Below are positions 49,253 through 58,268 of a DNA stretch of 64,000 nucleotides, one piece after another. This DNA comes from Desulfosporosinus sp. HMP52 (GTDB lineage: Bacteria; Bacillota; Desulfitobacteriia; Desulfitobacteriales; Desulfitobacteriaceae). Both the position numbers and the translations under genes were made by a program. Each line of letters opens with the position of its first letter. Position 1 is the first letter of the stretch. The notes beneath the pieces were generated by a model that did not search any database, was not told the origin of the DNA, and saw nothing but the letters and a program-made list of their open reading frames with translations. The stretch is taken from contig NZ_JMGA01000057.1 of the NCBI RefSeq assembly GCF_000765145.1, positions 62,001-126,000 of the forward strand, given 5' to 3'.

Positions 49253-50203
49253 CTATATCTTAGTCCCTATTTTCTGGTTCCTGATTCGATCTGCAAGCTC
49301 ATCGATCTTACGCATACGATGATTGACACCAGACTTACCCACCTTTGGTCTTAGCATATCTCCCAGTTCCTTAAGGCTGGCTTCAGAGTATGCTAAGCGA
49401 AGTTCAGCTATTTCCCGCAAGGTAGGCGGTAAAGACTGAAGCCCTACCGTATCTGCAATGAATTGAATGTTCTCCAATTGACGTACCGCAGCATCGACAA
49501 TTTTATCGAGATTAGCAGTCTCACAATTAACGAGACGGTTCACTTGATTTCGCACATCTTTAAGAACTCGGACATTTTCAAATTCCAGGAGGGCATGATG
49601 TGCTCCAATAAAGCCTATGAAATCCACAATATGTTCACTCTCTTTGAGATATACAACATACCAATTCTTTCGCATACTTACTTTGGCACCTAGTTTGAAT
49701 CTATTGATCAGTTGACATAATTCTTGGGCATGTTGTTCATCATTACTGACAATTTCAAGATGATAGGTGCCTTCAGGATTATTGATAGATCCCCCCGCTA
49801 AAAAGGCTCCTCTCAAATAGGCCTTTTGATCACAACGCTTCTTGATAAGACTTGGCGCAATTCCCAGGTAAATCTGCCCCTGATTATCAAGCAGCCCTAA
49901 GTTCTGAAGGTCCTCTAACCCCCGGGGATGGATTCTAACCAGATATGAGTTGTTCTTACGCAGCCTTAGCTTACGTCGTACTACAATGTCCACCTGGCGT
50001 TTTAGAACATCCTTGGCTAAGCGATAGATCTTACGAGCAACCGGCGCACTCTCCGTAATTACATTCAAGGTGAATTGTTGGTTTGAACTAATTTGGAGTG
50101 TTCCATCCATGCGAACCAAAGCGGCTAATTCCGCTAAATCACAGCAAGGTTTCTCGCTGCCTAAACGAGCAAGCTCTTCTTTCGTAACAGCACTAAAGGA
50201 CAC
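49253..50203 (-). CDS. whiA: DNA-binding protein WhiA
   Basis: A 316-residue protein with the degenerate LAGLIDADG-type fold ([21 protein letters not shown]) and a C-terminal helix-turn-helix ([27 protein letters not shown]). WhiA acts in cell division/growth control in Firmicutes and sporulation in Streptomyces. GTG 50203 has GGGGG upstream. Third gene of the rapZ-yvcK-whiA set. Confidence 0.96.
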   Translation of the reverse strand: MSFSAVTKEELARLGSEKPCCDLAELAALVRMDGTLQISSNQQFTLNVITESAPVARKIYRLAKDVLKRQVDIVVRRKLRLRKNNSYLVRIHPRGLEDLQNLGLLDNQGQIYLGIAPSLIKKRCDQKAYLRGAFLAGGSINNPEGTYHLEIVSNDEQHAQELCQLINRFKLGAKVSMRKNWYVVYLKESEHIVDFIGFIGAHHALLEFENVRVLKDVRNQVNRLVNCETANLDKIVDAAVRQLENIQFIADTVGLQSLPPTLREIAELRLAYSEASLKELGDMLRPKVGKSGVNHRMRKIDELADRIRNQKIGTKI

Positions 50204-50284
50204 AATATCTAGCCCCCTTAATCGTGGTTCGATCTTCGAAGTTCGTTATTCGAGCACGAAACGAATCCGGGATCGATAATCACA

Positions 50285-50420
50285 CTAGGGTTTATCCGAT
50301 GACTACCAGCCGTAAGACTCCTATAAGTGGGAGATAACGGCTGCTACGTCCCTGGATAAGTTCTTCTAAGCTTCAGATGGAGTAAGTATTCCTCTTAGGC
50401 AAACACCATCTGAAGCTAAG
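50285..50420. repeat. Two hairpins in the yvcK-whiA spacer
   Basis: One inverted repeat pairs AGCCGT/ACGGCT around 50308-50345. A second is a perfect 12-bp AGCTTCAGATGG/CCATCTGAAGCT stem with arms at 50369-50380 and 50406-50417. Neither has a proper T-run. They may be processing or attenuation structures within the operon, or remnants of a dispersed repeat. Confidence 0.4.
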
Positions 50421-50470
50421 AATCACTTGATCCTAGCAGTTCAACAAACTTCCTAAATACTAAGTATCTT

Positions 50471-51844
50471 CTATATCTCTTTACGGAGCTTTCGGGTGAG
50501 CAAATATGAATCGATCAGAGCAATACGCTCTCCCATTGGTTTTAGGCGAAAAAGCAGGCGGATTAGTTCCCTTGCTAACCGATCCGAATCGTGACGCACC
50601 ACATTTCTCTCTTGCACTAAATTCGCTTCGAAATATTTAGCTCCTAAATGCTGAACCATTTTGGGATCAGCCATAACCGGAGCAGCTTCTTCCTTACTAT
50701 AGCGCTTTAAAAGTGGGGCGGTTATTTCGCCACGTGAAGCAAGAACTGCATCGACAAAGCCTGAACCACAGTGGTCTATTATTGCTTGAAGATGATCCGA
50801 GACTTTGTAGCCATCCGTCTCCCCTTTTTCTGTCATAACATTACAGACATAAACACAAGGAGCACTGGCTTCCCTGATTTTTTCTCTGAGCCCTAAGACT
50901 AATAGGTTAGGCAAAACACTGGTATAGAGACTTCCCGGCCCTAAAACTATCAGGTCTGCCTCTTCAATTGCCTTTAAAGCATCAGGCAAAGGAGCACAAT
51001 TACTAGGTTCTAGGTAAACTCTCTTAATTTTTCCTTCAGTAGTTCGGATCGTTGTTTCCCCAACAACACGAGTTCCGTCTTCTAAATCAGCGGTCAAAAC
51101 CACTTGTTCCAAAGTGGTAGGAAAAACCTTTCCACGAATAGCAAAGACTTTACTGACTTGTTCAATTCCCTTTTGAAAATCCCCAAAAGTATCCGTTAAC
51201 CCTGCTAAAAGCAAATTCCCTAAACTATGACCCTTTAGAGCTCCACTTTCAAAACGGTAGGAAAAGAGCGTATTCATAGTATCCTCTGTCTCTGCCAAGG
51301 CTACCATGCAGTTGCGCACATCCCCCGGGGGCTGAATTCCTAATTCGTCACGCAGCTTTCCCGAACTTCCTCCATCATCAGAAACCGTAACAATTGCTGT
51401 GAGATTGCAAGTGTATTTCTTCAGGCCACGCAAGAGAGCAGAAAGCCCCGTTCCGCCGCCAACCACTACAATTCTCGGTCCTCTGCGTAAATGATGCCGC
51501 GAATAGATCCTATCCACAATTCTAATTTCGTTTTCTGGGATTACCGTAGAGATTATCGAATAAAGCATTCGTTTAAAACCAACGATGATGGCAATAACCC
51601 CCAAAGTGCTGATAATTGCCCCTGTTGGCACGGTAGTATGCTTTGTACTGCCCGTCAAACGGTAAATAACTTCTCGAAATTGCAGCTCTGCATAGCCGAT
51701 AGCCACTCCGTCGTTCATGACGGAAAAGCCTGTTGCAAAAAGGAAGATTCCCAACACTGCGAGAATGAACCACCTTTTCACCTTCAAATCAGGGTAAAGC
51801 CATTTTAGATAACGATATATCTGTTCGTATTTTTTGGAGTTCAT
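50471..51844 (-). CDS. yvcK: Gluconeogenesis factor YvcK/MgfK, membrane-anchored form
   Basis: A 457-residue protein. The first 110 residues carry two membrane helices (about 25-42 and 70-92), an extension not found in the shorter B. subtilis protein. The CofD-like Rossmann domain follows with VVVGGGTGLSALLRGLKKY, VSDDGGSSGKLR, GDVRNCMVAL and LGPGSLYTSVLPNLLV. YvcK binds UDP-sugars and is needed for growth on gluconeogenic carbon and for cell-wall homeostasis. ATG 51844 overlaps the rapZ stop (ATGA). Confidence 0.95.
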   Translation of the reverse strand: MNSKKYEQIYRYLKWLYPDLKVKRWFILAVLGIFLFATGFSVMNDGVAIGYAELQFREVIYRLTGSTKHTTVPTGAIISTLGVIAIIVGFKRMLYSIISTVIPENEIRIVDRIYSRHHLRRGPRIVVVGGGTGLSALLRGLKKYTCNLTAIVTVSDDGGSSGKLRDELGIQPPGDVRNCMVALAETEDTMNTLFSYRFESGALKGHSLGNLLLAGLTDTFGDFQKGIEQVSKVFAIRGKVFPTTLEQVVLTADLEDGTRVVGETTIRTTEGKIKRVYLEPSNCAPLPDALKAIEEADLIVLGPGSLYTSVLPNLLVLGLREKIREASAPCVYVCNVMTEKGETDGYKVSDHLQAIIDHCGSGFVDAVLASRGEITAPLLKRYSKEEAAPVMADPKMVQHLGAKYFEANLVQERNVVRHDSDRLARELIRLLFRLKPMGERIALIDSYLLTRKLRKEI

Positions 51845-52734
51845 AGCGTTTTTCCACGCTTTTGGTTCTTTGTGGCATCCCGATGAGTTACCCTGATCGA
51901 ATAATCACGTTCTATTAAAAAACTCCCTACTCTTTCCGCAATAGCAACGGAGCGATGTTGTCCACCCGTACAGCCAATCCCTATAACCAAGTGGGTCTTT
52001 CCTTCTTTAATATAATTAGGCAGGATGTATTCTAATAAATCCAAGTATTTTTCCATAAATTCTCTGGCCATTTGATTGCCAAAGACATACTCTCGAACGG
52101 ATTCATGTTCTCCCGTAAAAGGGCGTAATGCTTCTACGTAAAAGGGGTTTGGCAGAAACCGCACATCCATGACTAGATCCGCATCCATTGGTATTCCATA
52201 TTTAAAGCCAAACGATATAACTGAAACAGCCATTTGTCCCAAACCCTGAGTTTTGCAGAACAGCTCTGCAACTTGACTGCGAAGTTGTTGGGCACTTAAG
52301 TTCGTTGTATCAATAATATTATCTGCGCGAATTCGTAATTCTTCCAATTGCTGACGTTCTGCCTGAATCCCATCTAATACTCGCCCCTGAGGAGAAAGGG
52401 GATGCCTGCGCCTTGATTCCTTATAACGACGAATTAAGGTTTCATCTGAGGCATCCAGGAAGAGTACTTCCAGCCGAAAGCCTTCCTTCTCTAAATTATT
52501 TAATGCTTCACTAAGGGAGGAAAAAAACTCTCCACCCCGCAAATCACAGACGATTGCTGCTTTAGAGACCTTTCCCCTAGACTGAGCACAAAGCTCAGCA
52601 AATTTAACCAGAAAAGAAGGGGGTAAATTATCCACACAGAAAAATCCTTGATCTTCAAGACTTTGCATAGCTTGAGTTCGACCGGCTCCCGATAAACCAG
52701 TAATAACAATTAGTTCAAGCCCTTGTTTATTCAT
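51841..52734 (-). CDS. rapZ: RNase adapter/nucleotide-binding protein RapZ (YvcJ)
   Basis: A 297-residue P-loop protein with ITGLSGAGRTQAM at the N-terminus, where the Walker A lysine is replaced by arginine (a variant also known in some relatives). It also has CVDNLPPSF and the C-terminal IGCTGGQHRSVAIAERV. It binds nucleotides and, in E. coli, small RNAs for glmS control; its role in Firmicutes is less clear. ATG 52734 with AGGAGGTG upstream. Confidence 0.95.
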   Translation of the reverse strand: MNKQGLELIVITGLSGAGRTQAMQSLEDQGFFCVDNLPPSFLVKFAELCAQSRGKVSKAAIVCDLRGGEFFSSLSEALNNLEKEGFRLEVLFLDASDETLIRRYKESRRRHPLSPQGRVLDGIQAERQQLEELRIRADNIIDTTNLSAQQLRSQVAELFCKTQGLGQMAVSVISFGFKYGIPMDADLVMDVRFLPNPFYVEALRPFTGEHESVREYVFGNQMAREFMEKYLDLLEYILPNYIKEGKTHLVIGIGCTGGQHRSVAIAERVGSFLIERDYSIRVTHRDATKNQKRGKTL

Positions 52735-52757
52735 TCATTTCACCTCCTCTTATTATA

Positions 52758-53936
52758 TTATGGTTGCTCCTTTACCGATAAAACTTTTCCAGCTTGCTCT
52801 TGAGCAATATTTAGGGCCTCCTCAGGAGTGTTGTTACCTGTCAAAACATTATTCCACGCCTGATTTTGCAAAGGAATCAGTTTCCATTCCTGACTGTTTC
52901 CCTCCAAAGACCAGGCCTTGGCTAGTGCTTTACTTGCCTGAGGAAAGACACCTTTCTGAGCTTCTGGACGTCCGTAAAAGCTCATGTTAGCGGGAAGAAG
53001 ACTTCCTGCATTCAGCATTGCTTCTTCAGCTTCCGGGGTGAGCAATGCTTTTTCAACGATTTGAATCGCAGGGATCATTCCGGGGGTGGATTTAATGGCT
53101 GAATTAGCAATCCCCAGCGTGGTTCCAATGAGACCTTGCCCTTGTCCCCCCGTCAAATCGGAGAGAGGAATACTTCCCCATGGTACATTTAGTTGAGTCA
53201 AATACTTGGCCAGACTTGCACCTGCTATTAAATACGGCGTCTGTCCATTAGCAAATGCTGCAGGCGCCGTTGGGTCAATACGTAAAAGCTTAGCGTTTTT
53301 CCAGGTTAAGAGTTGTTGAATAAACAACAAATTATTCGGATCGTTTAAGCTGATATTTTCCGAGTTGAGCAATCGCCCTCCCTGCCCATTCCACCATACA
53401 GATAGGGTGGCTGTATCCGGAGAGACCATCGAGACCCCTTTAGCTGAAAATATGTCTGTAAGAGCAGTCGGAGCTTCAGTAAGATCTGTTCGAAAATAAA
53501 GCAAAGGGATATCTGTCAGCCAGGGAAGAGCATACTCCACCCCTCCAAACCTAAACGCAGCCAGAGTTGCCGGGTAGGCTTCTGTATCAGTATATGCAGC
53601 GGTTGCTAGAGCCCCTTTACTATAGAGCTCATGAATAATCTCCCTTGAAGCAATGAATATCTCTGGCCCTTCCCCTCCTGCTTCCGCTTGGTAGGAAAAA
53701 GCCGCAAAGTTTGCCGCAGAAACATAGTTTAGTTTAACGATAACCTCAGGATTTGTCTGTTCAACGGCTTGAATCTGCCCCTTTAATGCCTCCGCCTCTG
53801 CTCCTTGCAAAGAATGCCAAACATCCACAACCACCGGGGCAGGACCTCCGGGTTGTCCTGTCTGAGGGGCCGAAGAACAACCGGTTACAAGGATTATGCA
53901 TACAATTACTATGAATAAAAACCTTCGAGAAGTCAT
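52758..53936 (-). CDS. Orphan sugar-type solute-binding lipoprotein
   Basis: A 392-residue lipoprotein with lipobox LVTGC (Cys20), followed by a family-1 binding fold (VVVDVWHSLQGAEAEALKG, then GEGPEIFIASREI and the LPWLTDIPLLYF segment). ATG 53936 has GGGG about eight bases upstream and starts just 13 bases after the radical-SAM stop; longer frames back to 54065 overlap that gene and lack a ribosome site. No permease genes are adjacent. The ligand is unknown, probably a sugar or oligosaccharide. Confidence 0.83.
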   Translation of the reverse strand: MTSRRFLFIVIVCIILVTGCSSAPQTGQPGGPAPVVVDVWHSLQGAEAEALKGQIQAVEQTNPEVIVKLNYVSAANFAAFSYQAEAGGEGPEIFIASREIIHELYSKGALATAAYTDTEAYPATLAAFRFGGVEYALPWLTDIPLLYFRTDLTEAPTALTDIFSAKGVSMVSPDTATLSVWWNGQGGRLLNSENISLNDPNNLLFIQQLLTWKNAKLLRIDPTAPAAFANGQTPYLIAGASLAKYLTQLNVPWGSIPLSDLTGGQGQGLIGTTLGIANSAIKSTPGMIPAIQIVEKALLTPEAEEAMLNAGSLLPANMSFYGRPEAQKGVFPQASKALAKAWSLEGNSQEWKLIPLQNQAWNNVLTGNNTPEEALNIAQEQAGKVLSVKEQP

Positions 53937-53949
53937 AATAGCACCCCAT

Positions 53950-55725
53950 TCACGATCCTTCATATCGACAGGCTGTGGCTTTACCATTTTGATAATAAAA
54001 TAGATACCAGCAAGACTCAGAGGCGGCCTCATCATCAAGCTGTAAATCCGACATAAAATGTACAACTGCAGTGTTGCGATTCCACTGCCGACGGTCCATC
54101 TTCTTAACCTCAGGAATTATCGTCTCCCAACAAACATCCTTGCGGATAGTTTCTTGGATTCTTTTCCATTGATCTGTTTTTTCCATCTCTAAAGTGTCTT
54201 CATCCTGCAAATAGTCCGGGATGACACTCGGGCGTTCCCATAGGTAAAAATCAAACTTCAGTGAATCACGGATTTTTGACCAGGAAGTGAAGTCCAACCT
54301 GTCGATAACTCCGACCTCTAGTCGGCAGTGGAGAAATTCCCAAAGTTTATCAAAAAGGGCCTTACCTTGCCATTGGCGGCAAAACCACTCCTGCTTATGC
54401 CAAAATTCCGCAAACTCATGATAAAAATCAAAGGGAGTAGGAAAAAGTTTCAGAACCTCTCGTAAAGTATATCTGAATTTTCCTGAATTATAATACTTGT
54501 CCAGAATACTTTCCAGGCGATGTAATTGGAGTAGTTCATTATGGGATAAGACAGCGGTCTCTAAAATTGTATAAGGAGGATCAGGCATAAACAAGAGCCC
54601 ATAACTACCGCTTTGCTGACGCAGGCCCGATCCTTTAAGAACTTTGAGAAAGCCTAACTGGAGCATATCCGGTTCTACCTTATAGACATCATTAAAGGAT
54701 GTTCGAAAGTCTATCCAGTTTTCGGCTGGAAGCCCTGCGATAAGATCCAGGTGGAGAGGTATTCCTATAGATTTCATTTCAATGATATATTTCTTCCAGT
54801 CCTCAAAGGCTTGAGGACGTGAAACTATCTTAAGAGTTGGCTCGTGGGTTGATTGTACTCCGATTTCTAACTGGACTAATCCCCGGGGATAATCCCTGAA
54901 ATAATCCATCCATTCGGCATCAAATAGATCTCCTGCCATTTCGCAGTGTACACGAATCTCTTCAGCATCAGTGAAATCCGCACTTTCCTCACGCACAATG
55001 TCTAAAATCTTTAGAGCATGTCTCTTATTAGCATTAAACGTTCGATCAACAAACTTTACGGTTCGAGCACCATTTTTTAAAAGTTGACGAAACGTCCTGC
55101 GAAAGTTTTCAGGTTCTAAAAATCGAACTCCTTGGAATGTGGAGGATAGGCAATATTGACAATTAAAGGGGCATCCCCTTGTCGTCTCTACATAGACCAG
55201 ACGTCCCGTAAAGTCTTCATCCTTGGCATAGGGAAAAGGTAAGTCATTTAAGCTTAAGGGTTTAACCTGCGAAGAATTAAGCATAATTCCCTCTCCCTTT
55301 CTCCAAGCAATACCAGGAACATGGGAGGGATCTATGTTTTTTTGCCATGCCTTAATCAGCTCTAAAAATATTTTTTCCCCTTCGCCAATAACCAGAGCAT
55401 CCACCTCCGAATGCTCTGTCAGAAACTCTTCTGCCTCGAAGGATACCTCCGGGCCACCGAGTACAAACCGCACATTCGGACAAATCGGATGAAGCCTTCT
55501 AATCACGGCCATGGTCTCTTTGAGATTCCATATATAGCATGAAAAGCCGACAACATCAGCCTTAGCTTCAAAAATTTCTCCCGCTATACGATCAAGATTA
55601 TCATTAATGCTAAATTCTTTAATTAAAACATTGGGATACTCTGTACAAACATCTTCTCGCAAGTAGCGTAGAGCCAAATTCGTATGGATGTATTTCGCAT
55701 TGAGGGCAACTAAAAGAATACGCAA
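53950..55725 (-). CDS. B12-binding radical SAM protein with DUF4080-type C-terminus
   Basis: A 591-residue protein. Residues 1-130 form a cobalamin-binding Rossmann domain (LLVALNAKYIHTNLALRYLRE, VGFSCYIWN, FVLGGPEVS). The radical SAM core follows, with the cluster motif C-x3-C-x2-C in TRGCPFNCQYC. The C-terminal 190 residues are of the DUF4080 kind. Such enzymes perform radical methylations or rearrangements; the substrate is unknown. The start is TTG 55725, because AAGGGGG lies eight bases upstream; the frame extends to 55833 without support. Confidence 0.85.
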   Translation of the reverse strand: MRILLVALNAKYIHTNLALRYLREDVCTEYPNVLIKEFSINDNLDRIAGEIFEAKADVVGFSCYIWNLKETMAVIRRLHPICPNVRFVLGGPEVSFEAEEFLTEHSEVDALVIGEGEKIFLELIKAWQKNIDPSHVPGIAWRKGEGIMLNSSQVKPLSLNDLPFPYAKDEDFTGRLVYVETTRGCPFNCQYCLSSTFQGVRFLEPENFRRTFRQLLKNGARTVKFVDRTFNANKRHALKILDIVREESADFTDAEEIRVHCEMAGDLFDAEWMDYFRDYPRGLVQLEIGVQSTHEPTLKIVSRPQAFEDWKKYIIEMKSIGIPLHLDLIAGLPAENWIDFRTSFNDVYKVEPDMLQLGFLKVLKGSGLRQQSGSYGLLFMPDPPYTILETAVLSHNELLQLHRLESILDKYYNSGKFRYTLREVLKLFPTPFDFYHEFAEFWHKQEWFCRQWQGKALFDKLWEFLHCRLEVGVIDRLDFTSWSKIRDSLKFDFYLWERPSVIPDYLQDEDTLEMEKTDQWKRIQETIRKDVCWETIIPEVKKMDRRQWNRNTAVVHFMSDLQLDDEAASESCWYLFYYQNGKATACRYEGS

Positions 55726-55872
55726 AATTCGGAACCCCCTTCGCCTTAAGTATAGCGGTTTAAGCCCACCAATGCAATTGTTATGCCAGATTGATCCTCT
55801 TTTGTACTTATTTGAACTAGCTAACCTAAACAAGTTTTAGCCCTTCTTAATAAGATTTACTAATAGTAAATT

Positions 55873-55911
55873 TAAAAGAAAGATGCCTCAAATTAAGCAC
55901 CTTTCTTTCTA
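55873..55911 (-). terminator. Terminator of the polysaccharide deacetylase gene
   Basis: Arms AAAGAAAG/CTTTCTTT with an inner TGC/GCA pairing, ending in TTTCTTTTAAATTT on the minus strand, about 30 bases below the deacetylase stop. Confidence 0.65.
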
Positions 55912-55940
55912 TACCCTTTTCTTGCATATGAATAGATCAA

Positions 55941-56960
55941 TTAATGATTAAATCCACCGGGGAAAAGTATGGGGGCAACCTGCGGCGTAATCACTCCAAA
56001 AGAATACCCTTGCTCTTTCAGGTAATGAACAATTCTTGGCAGTGCATCAATCGTTGTGGTTTTGCTTTTTGAATCATGCATCAAGATAATAGCTCGTGAT
56101 TTTCCCGGGACTTGGGCCTTAATATTATTGACAAGTTGGTCTGCCGGTACAGTTGGTGCAGCAGCGTCTCCACTGCTCACATTCCAATCGTAGACTAGGT
56201 AATCCTCAGAATCTATCAAATTATAATAATTAACACTAAAATGCCCTTGGGTTCCGCCAGGTGCACGGATAATTTGAGGGCGAACTCCAATTGTTTTATA
56301 GATAGTTTCTTCCGATTGTTTAATCTCTGCTAAAAAAGCATCCGGACTTTGATAAACCAGGCTGTAATCATGAGAATAACTGTGATTTCCAATACCTTGC
56401 CCTTGTGTATATTCATCCTTTAAAAGCTCCGGATAGCGTTCAACTTGCCGCCCTAAAACAAAAAACGTGGCTTTAATCTCTTCCTCTTGAAGAATTTTAA
56501 GAATACGAGGGGTAGTTTCGGGATAAGGACCATCATCAAAGGTGAGATAAACAATTTTCTCCGGTTCAGGATTAAAATCTCTCTGGCGCATTGCTAACCC
56601 GGGAGCACTCGGCGGAGTTCCGTCAAAACCATAAAAAGGATGAATTGGAGTATTAGGAGGGGATTTTTCAGGGGGTGGAAGAGTAGGCTTCTCATCATCT
56701 TTTTTATCGGGTACAGGTGAGGCTTTAGGATCAGAGCTGGGTTCTGTTTTAGGATCATCCTCTGCTTGTGGGGGGGGCGGTGTGGATATTTCTTCTTTCT
56801 TATCCGGTATATCGGTATTGGGAGGGATTTCAGGCGTTTCTGATAAAGAAACAGTTTCTTTGAGCAGTTTTTCGGATTGACATCCGCTCAAGAATATACT
56901 CGTTAGGAGCATTAAAGCAATTACAGGCACTCTCCAAATTCGCCAATGTTTTATTAACAT
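55941..56960 (-). CDS. Polysaccharide deacetylase lipoprotein (NodB domain)
   Basis: A 339-residue lipoprotein with lipobox LSGC (Cys27), a proline-, aspartate- and lysine-rich linker (about 30-115) and a NodB domain. The motifs are YLTFDDGPYP, the metal histidines in GNHSYSHD, RAPGGTQGH and ILMHDS. It removes N-acetyl groups from peptidoglycan or another surface glycan. The linker probably reaches from the membrane into the wall. ATG 56960; the AAGG upstream is close, so the exact start is uncertain. Confidence 0.92.
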   Translation of the reverse strand: MLIKHWRIWRVPVIALMLLTSIFLSGCQSEKLLKETVSLSETPEIPPNTDIPDKKEEISTPPPPQAEDDPKTEPSSDPKASPVPDKKDDEKPTLPPPEKSPPNTPIHPFYGFDGTPPSAPGLAMRQRDFNPEPEKIVYLTFDDGPYPETTPRILKILQEEEIKATFFVLGRQVERYPELLKDEYTQGQGIGNHSYSHDYSLVYQSPDAFLAEIKQSEETIYKTIGVRPQIIRAPGGTQGHFSVNYYNLIDSEDYLVYDWNVSSGDAAAPTVPADQLVNNIKAQVPGKSRAIILMHDSKSKTTTIDALPRIVHYLKEQGYSFGVITPQVAPILFPGGFNH

Positions 56961-57109
56961 CCTTATTTCTCACTTTCATAGGGTATAAGCAGACTGATTC
57001 AAACACCATCTACTTCGAGACGGTACCCTTGAGGCGAAGAAAGAGTCATTAGCACTGCAGCATAACCCAAAAAACTTTCTAAAGGGGAGACTTATCTGAT
57101 TTGTCATTT

Positions 57110-57143
57110 TGACAAAACTCAGGTGGAGGTTCTATCTCCACCT
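57110..57143 (-). terminator. Probable terminator of the alpha-hydroxyacid oxidase homologue
   Basis: A perfect 8-bp stem AGGTGGAG/CTCCACCT (57121-57128 with 57136-57143), followed on the minus strand by GAGTTTTG. Confidence 0.55.
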
Positions 57144-57227
57144 ATATCAATCATTCAATAATAAATAGTATTCTGTAACCTCGAATTAGAAAACATATTT
57201 GCCAATTAATTCGCAATCCTTTTTCTT

Positions 57228-58226
57228 CTAAAAAAGCACATCTATTCCAATATCGTCAAGAGTTTGACAGCCTGTCAGAACCATTGCCTGTTTTAATTCA
57301 TTGGTCATTCTTCTTAACACCAAGGCTACTCCTTCGGCCCCTCCGCCATAACCAGCAATAATTAGAGGTCTTCCAATCATAACCGCATCCGCACCTAAGG
57401 CCAACATCTTCAGAACATCAACCCCAGTTCGGACACCGCCATCAACGATCACCGGAATTCGTCCTGCCACGGCGGCCGCAATTTCGGGTAATACTTCTGC
57501 CGTTCCTGGAGTATAGTCAAGAACCCTTCCTCCATGATTTGAGACAACAATAGCAGCAGCACCAACTTCAATCGCTATTTCAGCTTCATCCACTGTCATA
57601 ATTCCTTTAAGAACAAAGGGCAGGGAGGTGTTAGCAATAATAGTCTTCATCTCTTCTTTAGTCTTCGGGCTAACTGGGATGGTAACTAATCCTGCCGCAT
57701 CTACGTCCATACCAACTGCGAGAACTCCGGCCTCTTCCGCAAGACGCAAATAGCTAAACACTTCTTCTTGTTCTCTGGGTTTCATAAAGGGAATGCCTAA
57801 GCCTTGAGCCTTGGAGACAACACCAATTCCAGCCTTATACATGGCCGGGTCAGGTGCGTCGCCGGTGGATCCCAGGGTTCCGGAACTAAGGCAGCCCTGA
57901 ATCATGGCTTCCGCCCATTCATCTTCATTTAAAGCCCCACCCATGTTGAAATTATTTCCTGTAATTGGAGCCCCAAGGATTGGGGTTTTTAATTCCTGAC
58001 CAAAAAGTTTAAGCTGGGTATTGGGTATTTTAACACCATGAAGTGTCCTCAAATTAATTCGGTAACCGGCCAGTGATTCTACATTACTTTTAAAGGACAT
58101 CCCCGTGCCCATACCTCCCATACCGGGGACTTCTCCCGCACAGGCTTTACCATTACACTGGGGACAAACTCGGCAAAATCCCTTTAGCTTTTCTCTTGCG
58201 GTTTCGCGAACTGATTTAATGTTCAT
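57228..58226 (-). CDS. FMN-dependent alpha-hydroxyacid oxidase/dehydrogenase homologue with Cys-rich N-terminus
   Basis: A 332-residue protein. The C-terminal 230 residues are an FMN TIM barrel of the lactate/glycolate oxidase family: LPFVLKGIMTVDEA, VVSNHGGRVLDYTPGTAE with the catalytic His, and VDGGVRTGVDVLKMLALGA. The N-terminus carries C-x2-C-x2-C-x4-C (CRVCPQCNGKAC) just before a glycine-rich GEVPGMGGMG stretch, suggesting a bound metal or iron-sulfur site. It may oxidise lactate or another 2-hydroxyacid. ATG 58226 has GGAGG upstream and lies 42 bases after uvrA. Confidence 0.82.
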   Translation of the reverse strand: MNIKSVRETAREKLKGFCRVCPQCNGKACAGEVPGMGGMGTGMSFKSNVESLAGYRINLRTLHGVKIPNTQLKLFGQELKTPILGAPITGNNFNMGGALNEDEWAEAMIQGCLSSGTLGSTGDAPDPAMYKAGIGVVSKAQGLGIPFMKPREQEEVFSYLRLAEEAGVLAVGMDVDAAGLVTIPVSPKTKEEMKTIIANTSLPFVLKGIMTVDEAEIAIEVGAAAIVVSNHGGRVLDYTPGTAEVLPEIAAAVAGRIPVIVDGGVRTGVDVLKMLALGADAVMIGRPLIIAGYGGGAEGVALVLRRMTNELKQAMVLTGCQTLDDIGIDVLF

Positions 58227-58268
58227 ACGTAATCCTCCATTCAAGTCCTCTGCTTAAACCTACAATCC

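Noticed and set aside
52675-52700. Loss of function of RapZ because its Walker A lysine is arginine
   Set aside because: The same substitution occurs in some intact relatives, and the rest of the protein is conserved, so it is not evidence of inactivation.
53937-54065. Longer N-terminus for the orphan lipoprotein at 52758
   Set aside because: It would overlap the radical SAM gene and bury the signal peptide; the lipobox fits only the ATG at 53936.
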